Origin: Conservatibacter flavescens
Lineage (GTDB): Bacteria; Pseudomonadota; Gammaproteobacteria; Enterobacterales; Pasteurellaceae
Direction of reading: 5' to 3'
Assembly (NCBI RefSeq): GCF_002795425.1
Contig: NZ_PHHA01000026.1
Location: 55,137 to 119,136, forward strand
Length of the DNA stretch: 64,000 nucleotides
The notes beneath the pieces are model-generated. The model searched no databases and was not told where the DNA came from. It saw only the letters and a list, made by a program, of their open reading frames with translations. Positions 59,923 through 64,000 of this stretch are shown here, one piece after another (position 1 is the first letter of the stretch; every line of letters begins with the position of its first letter). The position numbers were made by a program, and so were the translations under genes.

Positions 59923-60633
59923 ATGATGAAAAGATTGTTCCTTGCTCCAACACGCGCTATGATAAAACACTTTACAGCTATTTTTATTCGCTACAAAGGC
60001 CTATTACGCTGCGTTATTGGACTGGGATTTATTTGTTTTTTCTTACTTATTCTCATTGACCAAGCCATTGGTTTTTACGTTCGACAAGGGATTTATACTG
60101 ATAGCAAAACCATACCCTATCGGCCATATGGTCTTGTACTTGGTACTTCAAAGTATTTTGCTAAAAATACCCCCAATTTGTTTTATCAACACCGCTTAGA
60201 GGCCGCTCAACAACTTTATCGACAAGGCAAAGTAGATTATTTACTGCTCAGTGGCGATAACCGGACATTGCAATATAATGAACCAAGAACAATGTTTCGT
60301 GATTTGCGCAAAATGGGGATACCCGCAGAGTTCTTATATTTAGATTATGCTGGCTTCCGCACCCTAGATTCAGTTATCCGTGCCGAGCAAGTGTTTAAAG
60401 CGCATTCTATTACCATTATCACGCAAAAATTTCATTGTGAACGGGCTTTATTTATCGCCAAATATCATAATATTGATGCGATTTGCTTTGCCGCTGAATA
60501 CCCTAGTGGCTATAGCTTCGTGCGCTTTCGAGAATTTTTTGCACGCTTAATGGCTATTTGGGATTTATTAATTGAAAAAGAACCGCACTTTCTTGGTGAA
60601 CCTGAACCTTTGCCATCACCAATTGCACGTTAA
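59923..60633 (+). CDS. sanA: SanA/YdcF family membrane protein (DUF218)
   Basis: SanA is an envelope protein with one N-terminal membrane helix, implicated in the vancomycin barrier in E. coli at high temperature. About 236 residues: the helix (RCVIGLGFICFFLLILIDQ) is followed by the DUF218 domain with YGLVLGTSKY, DYLLLSGDN, LDYAGFRTLDSVIRA and IITQKFHCERALFIA. The frame begins with TTG at 59887; I chose the ATG at 59923, but ATG 59926 or 59959 are possible since no ribosome site is strong. An uptake signal lies at 59894. Confidence 0.85.
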   Translation: MMKRLFLAPTRAMIKHFTAIFIRYKGLLRCVIGLGFICFFLLILIDQAIGFYVRQGIYTDSKTIPYRPYGLVLGTSKYFAKNTPNLFYQHRLEAAQQLYRQGKVDYLLLSGDNRTLQYNEPRTMFRDLRKMGIPAEFLYLDYAGFRTLDSVIRAEQVFKAHSITIITQKFHCERALFIAKYHNIDAICFAAEYPSGYSFVRFREFFARLMAIWDLLIEKEPHFLGEPEPLPSPIAR

Positions 60634-60667
60634 ACCTACCCAATTCAAGGAATATTCTTGTTTTCTA

Positions 60668-60696
60668 TTGTTCTTCGGCATTAAAACAGGGATAAT
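60668..60696 (+). promoter_or_regulatory. Putative sigma-70 promoter of rsxABC
   Basis: TTGTTC (-35) and GATAAT (-10) are spaced by 17 bases, about 70 bases before the rsxA start. A short inverted repeat (AGATCG at 60707 and CGATCT at 60722) lies just downstream in the predicted leader. Confidence 0.4.
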
Positions 60697-60766
60697 ATAG
60701 GGTTATAGATCGCTAAATAAACGATCTCCGAATGTCGACTTGTAGCACGAATTTACAGAACCATTT

Positions 60767-61345
60767 ATGACCGAATATATTTTACTGCTCATTAGTACCG
60801 CACTGATTAATAACTTTGTGTTGGTAAAGTTTCTTGGACTATGTCCATTTATGGGCGTATCTAAAAAAGTAGAAACCGCTATTGGTATGGGGTTGGCTAC
60901 AACATTTGTGTTAACTGTTGCCTCCCTTTCGTCTTACTTAGTTGATACTTATATTTTAGCGCCATTAAATGCGACCTTCTTACGCACTCTGATTTTTATT
61001 CTTGTCATTGCTGTCGTCGTGCAATTTACTGAAATGGTCATTCACAAAACTAGCCCAACCCTCTATCGCTTATTAGGCATTTTCTTACCCCTAATCACAA
61101 CGAACTGTGCGGTACTTGGCGTGGCCTTATTAAACGTGAATCTTGCTAATAATTTAACTCAATCCGTGGTCTATGGATTTGGTGCAGCACTGGGTTTTTC
61201 TTTAGTATTAGTTTTGTTTGCTGCTTTGCGTGAACGTCTGGCGGCAGCTGATGTCCCTCAGCCATTTCAAGGCGCTTCTATCGCTTTAATTACCGCAGGT
61301 TTAATGTCTCTCGCATTTATGGGCTTTGCCGGGTTGGTGAAATAA
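60767..61345 (+). CDS. rsxA: Electron transport complex subunit RsxA (RnfA)
   Basis: RsxA is a membrane subunit of the Rnf/Rsx complex, which moves electrons between ferredoxin-like carriers and NADH and in E. coli helps reduce SoxR. The 192-residue protein has six membrane segments and family motifs [18 protein letters not shown] and [17 protein letters not shown]. It overlaps the rsxB start by one base (TAATG), so translation is coupled. Confidence 0.97.
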   Translation: MTEYILLLISTALINNFVLVKFLGLCPFMGVSKKVETAIGMGLATTFVLTVASLSSYLVDTYILAPLNATFLRTLIFILVIAVVVQFTEMVIHKTSPTLYRLLGIFLPLITTNCAVLGVALLNVNLANNLTQSVVYGFGAALGFSLVLVLFAALRERLAAADVPQPFQGASIALITAGLMSLAFMGFAGLVK

Positions 61346-61965
61346 TGACCCAGCTTCCGACTATTTATTATGTAATTGGTATTATTGCAATCCTCGCCTT
61401 GATCTTCGGAGCGATATTAGGCTTCGCTTCCATAAAACTAAAAGTCGAAGCGGATCCGATTGTAGAACAAATTGATGCCCTACTACCACAAAGCCAATGT
61501 GGGCAATGTGGTTATCCCGGTTGTAAACCTTATGCAGAAGCCATTGCTAACGGAGATACCATTACAAAATGTGTCCCCGGTGGACAACCTTTAGTGGTAA
61601 AGCTCGCTGATTTACTTGGCGTAGAGGTTCCTAAAACCGATTTTGACGATGAAACACCGGCACAAATGGTCGCGTTTATCCATGAAGATATGTGTATCGG
61701 TTGTACAAAATGCATTCAAGCCTGTCCGGTAGATGCGATTATCGGCACAAACAAAGCAATGCATACTATTATCCCAGATTTGTGTACAGGCTGTGAGCTG
61801 TGCGTTGCTCCCTGTCCAACTGATTGTATTCATATGATTAAAGTTGAACAAAATATTGAACATTGGAATTGGAAATTTGATCCAAACTTAGTCATTCCTG
61901 TGATGAACCCACAAACCAAACATATTGTCACCGGCAATGTTGAAAAAACGGAGAAACATACATGA
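61345..61965 (+). CDS. rsxB: Electron transport complex subunit RsxB (RnfB)
   Basis: A 206-residue iron-sulfur subunit with one N-terminal membrane helix. The DUF3470/Fe4 motif [13 protein letters not shown] is followed by two ferredoxin motifs, [16 protein letters not shown] and [16 protein letters not shown]. It overlaps rsxA by one base and rsxC by four (ATGA). The order rsxABC continues beyond the window, presumably into rsxDGE. Confidence 0.97.
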   Translation: MTQLPTIYYVIGIIAILALIFGAILGFASIKLKVEADPIVEQIDALLPQSQCGQCGYPGCKPYAEAIANGDTITKCVPGGQPLVVKLADLLGVEVPKTDFDDETPAQMVAFIHEDMCIGCTKCIQACPVDAIIGTNKAMHTIIPDLCTGCELCVAPCPTDCIHMIKVEQNIEHWNWKFDPNLVIPVMNPQTKHIVTGNVEKTEKHT

Positions 61966-64000
61966 GCGATGTACTCACCCGTTTTAATTCAGGACAACTT
62001 TGGGATTTTCCCGGAGGCATTCATCCGCCTGAAATGAAGTCACAGTCAAATGGTACGCCTATTAGTCATTTGCCGTTACCGCAAAACTTCTATATTCCAG
62101 TTAAACAACATGCAGGCAGCGCAGGGAATATCCTTGTCCATGTTGGCCAATCTGTACTCAAAGGACAAGCGTTGACTCAGGGAGACGGTTTGCGCCAACT
62201 TCCAATCCATGCGCCTACATCCGGTAAAATTATCGCAATAGAACCTTATGTTGCAGCCCATCCTTCAGGCTTATCTGAAACAACAATCCATTTGTGTGCA
62301 GATGGGGAAGATCGTTGGATTGAACAATCACCAATTGAAGACTTCCTAAGTGTTGAACCTGAACAACTGATTGAAAAAATTTACCAAGCCGGTATTGCTG
62401 GGCTTGGTGGTGCGGCTTTTCCTACTGCAGCGAAAATCCATCATGCAGAAAAGCAAACTAAATTGCTCATCATTAATGGGGCGGAATGTGAACCTTATAT
62501 TACTTGTGATGATCGTTTAATGCGCGATCATCCCGATGAAATCATTGAAGGTATTCGTATTCTGCGTTATATCCTGCGCCCAGAAAAAGTGGTTATCGCC
62601 ATTGAAGATAATAAACCTGAAGCCACTGAAGCCCTAAATAACGCGTTACACGGTGCTAACGATATTGAAGTGCGGGTTATTCCAACCAAATATCCTTCTG
62701 GCGCATCCAAACAATTAATTCAAATTCTTACCGGTATGGAAGTGCCAAAAGGCCAGCATTCCTCTGCGATTGGCATATTAATGCAAAATATCGGTACGGC
62801 TTTCGCAATAAAAAGAGCCATCATAAATGACGAGCCTTTAATTGAACGAGTAGTCACTTTAACCGGAGACAAACTCCCATTGCCTCGTAATGTTTGGGCG
62901 CGTTTTGGTACACCTATTTATCACCTATTACAACAAGTCGATTATCAATACGATGAACGCCTCCCTGTCTTTATGGGAGGGCCAATGATGGGCTTCATTT
63001 TGCCTAATTTGAATGCGCCTGTAACCAAAATGACGAACTGTCTCATTGCTCCAGATCATTTTGAGTATGCGCCACCAGAGCCTGAGCGTTCTTGTATTCG
63101 CTGTTCCGCATGTTCCGATGCTTGCCCTGTAAAACTCATGCCACAGCAAATGTATTGGTTTGCTCGCGCAGAGGATCATGATAAATCAGAAGAATATTCC
63201 TTATTTGATTGTATTGAATGCGGTTTGTGTGCTTATGTTTGCCCAAGCCATATTCCATTAATCCAATATTTCCGACAAGAAAAAGCCAAAATTTGGGATA
63301 TTAAAGAAAAAGCAAAACAAGCAGAAGAAGCGAAAATTCGTTTTGAAGCCCGTCAAGCGCGTCTCGAAAAAGAAAAACAAGAGCGCGAAGCTCGTGCGCG
63401 TAAAGCGGCAGAAAACCGTCGGGAAGCCTTAGCTAAAACACAAGGTGTTGATCCTGTACAAGCTGCTTTAGCGCGTTTAAAAGCCAAAAAAGAGCTAGAG
63501 AGCAACGAAAATACGATTGAAACACATCAAAAGACAATCGTCTCTGAATCAGGCGAGGTTTTACCTGATAATCGTGAAATTATGGCACAACGTAAAGCCC
63601 GTCGTTTAGCCAAAGAACACCATGTTTCACAAGACACAACCCAAAGCGACAATATTCTTTCGGCAGAGTCAGAAATAGAAACAAAGAAAGCCTCTGTTGC
63701 AGCCGCTATCGCGCGTGCGAAAGCTAAGAAAGCTGCGCAACAATCTGCGCCTATCGCCGATGACACCGCCCTCGCAGCAGAAAGTGCGGTAGAAAAAACA
63801 CAAGAAATGGGGGATCCGAAAAAGGCTGCGGTTGCTGCCGCTATCGCGCGAGCGAAAGCCAAAAAAGCCGCCCAACAATCTGAACCTATCGACGGTGACA
63901 CTGCTCACGCAGCAGAAAGTGCGGTGGAAAAAACACAAGAAATTGGGGATCCGAAAAAGGCTGCAGTCGCTGCCGCTATCGCGCGTGCGAAAGCCAAGAA
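61962..64000 (+). CDS. rsxC: Electron transport complex subunit RsxC (RnfC), partial
   Basis: The frame is open from the ATG at 61962 to the window end (679 codons). The N-terminal NADH/FMN-binding part shows [35 protein letters not shown] and GGPMMG. Two ferredoxin motifs follow ([12 protein letters not shown] and [12 protein letters not shown]), then a coiled-coil Lys/Glu/Ala region. Ala-rich tandem repeats of 45 residues each start from about 63690. RsxC C-termini are known to vary in repeat number. The stop codon lies outside the window. Each full repeat contains an uptake signal. Confidence 0.95.
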   Translation, partial: MSDVLTRFNSGQLWDFPGGIHPPEMKSQSNGTPISHLPLPQNFYIPVKQHAGSAGNILVHVGQSVLKGQALTQGDGLRQLPIHAPTSGKIIAIEPYVAAHPSGLSETTIHLCADGEDRWIEQSPIEDFLSVEPEQLIEKIYQAGIAGLGGAAFPTAAKIHHAEKQTKLLIINGAECEPYITCDDRLMRDHPDEIIEGIRILRYILRPEKVVIAIEDNKPEATEALNNALHGANDIEVRVIPTKYPSGASKQLIQILTGMEVPKGQHSSAIGILMQNIGTAFAIKRAIINDEPLIERVVTLTGDKLPLPRNVWARFGTPIYHLLQQVDYQYDERLPVFMGGPMMGFILPNLNAPVTKMTNCLIAPDHFEYAPPEPERSCIRCSACSDACPVKLMPQQMYWFARAEDHDKSEEYSLFDCIECGLCAYVCPSHIPLIQYFRQEKAKIWDIKEKAKQAEEAKIRFEARQARLEKEKQEREARARKAAENRREALAKTQGVDPVQAALARLKAKKELESNENTIETHQKTIVSESGEVLPDNREIMAQRKARRLAKEHHVSQDTTQSDNILSAESEIETKKASVAAAIARAKAKKAAQQSAPIADDTALAAESAVEKTQEMGDPKKAAVAAAIARAKAKKAAQQSEPIDGDTAHAAESAVEKTQEIGDPKKAAVAAAIARAKAK
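63697..64000 (+). repeat. 135-bp tandem repeats in rsxC, each with an uptake signal
   Basis: The marker GCTATCGCGCG starts at 63705, 63840 and 63975, exactly 135 bases apart (45 codons). The units are highly similar but not identical. AAGTGCGGT occurs at 63782 and 63917, also 135 bases apart, encoding part of ESAVEK. The array runs past the window end, so the copy number is unknown. Confidence 0.88.

Noticed and set aside
63527..63938. Two minus-strand repetitive frames opposite rsxC
   Set aside because: They mirror the 135-bp repeats of rsxC; the plus-strand frame has the family domains.

Overview
The window is a stretch of Pasteurellaceae chromosome, most likely Pasteurella multocida or a close relative. 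The main evidence is about 42 exact copies of the 9-base DNA uptake signal AAGTGCGGT or its complement, counted by eye, where well under one is expected by chance. Other evidence is a PtfA-like type IV pilin, a NanB-like sialidase autotransporter, a KdkA-type Kdo kinase, low G+C and gammaproteobacterial gene clusters. Gene density is high. I see no prophage, insertion sequence, CRISPR array, defence island or rRNA operon. Most genes are recognisable housekeeping or metabolic genes, and I do not claim a wholly new system.

Layout. 1-8 kb: a DUF2157 membrane protein cut by the window edge, cmoB, prfC, arcA, xerD, folX and a large anchored protein of unknown function. 8-17.5 kb: the tRNA hydroxylase gene yegQ/trhP and a CAU-anticodon tRNA that looks like tRNA-Ile2. 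Then comes the conserved minus-strand block cmk-rpsA-ihfB-lapA-lapB-pyrF-yciH, a membrane protein, gloA and rnt. 17.6-24.5 kb: two secondary transporters, the competence/type IV pilus operon pilABCD with a good Sxy-dependent CRP-S site, ampD and tRNA-Ser(GGA). 25-32 kb: cpxRA, grcA with an FNR-like box, an ung-yaaA-lipoprotein-fieF cluster and pfkA. 32-37 kb: a YhcH-family gene, acnB and a membrane metallophosphoesterase. 37-43 kb: a complete L-rhamnose locus, rhaS divergent from rhaBADTM. 43-47 kb: a small zinc-ribbon protein, rsuA, maeB and sodA. 47-52 kb: a large sialidase autotransporter gene interrupted by one in-frame TAG. 52-64 kb: rodZ-ispG-hisS-yfgM, kdkA, serS, metX behind a five-box MetJ-type operator, sanA and rsxABC, with rsxC cut by the window end.

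Themes. Several genes belong to the oxygen/redox response (arcA, grcA, sodA, rsxABC) or to peroxide and iron control (yaaA, fieF). The pilus operon and the dense uptake signals belong to natural transformation. The rhamnose locus and the sialidase point to use of host or mucosal sugars. The observations most worth checking are the split sialidase gene, the CRP-S site of pilABCD, the MetJ operator of metX, the 135-bp repeats in rsxC that each carry an uptake signal, the inverted uptake-signal pairs (two inside genes), and the prepilin peptidase that lacks the methylase cysteines.
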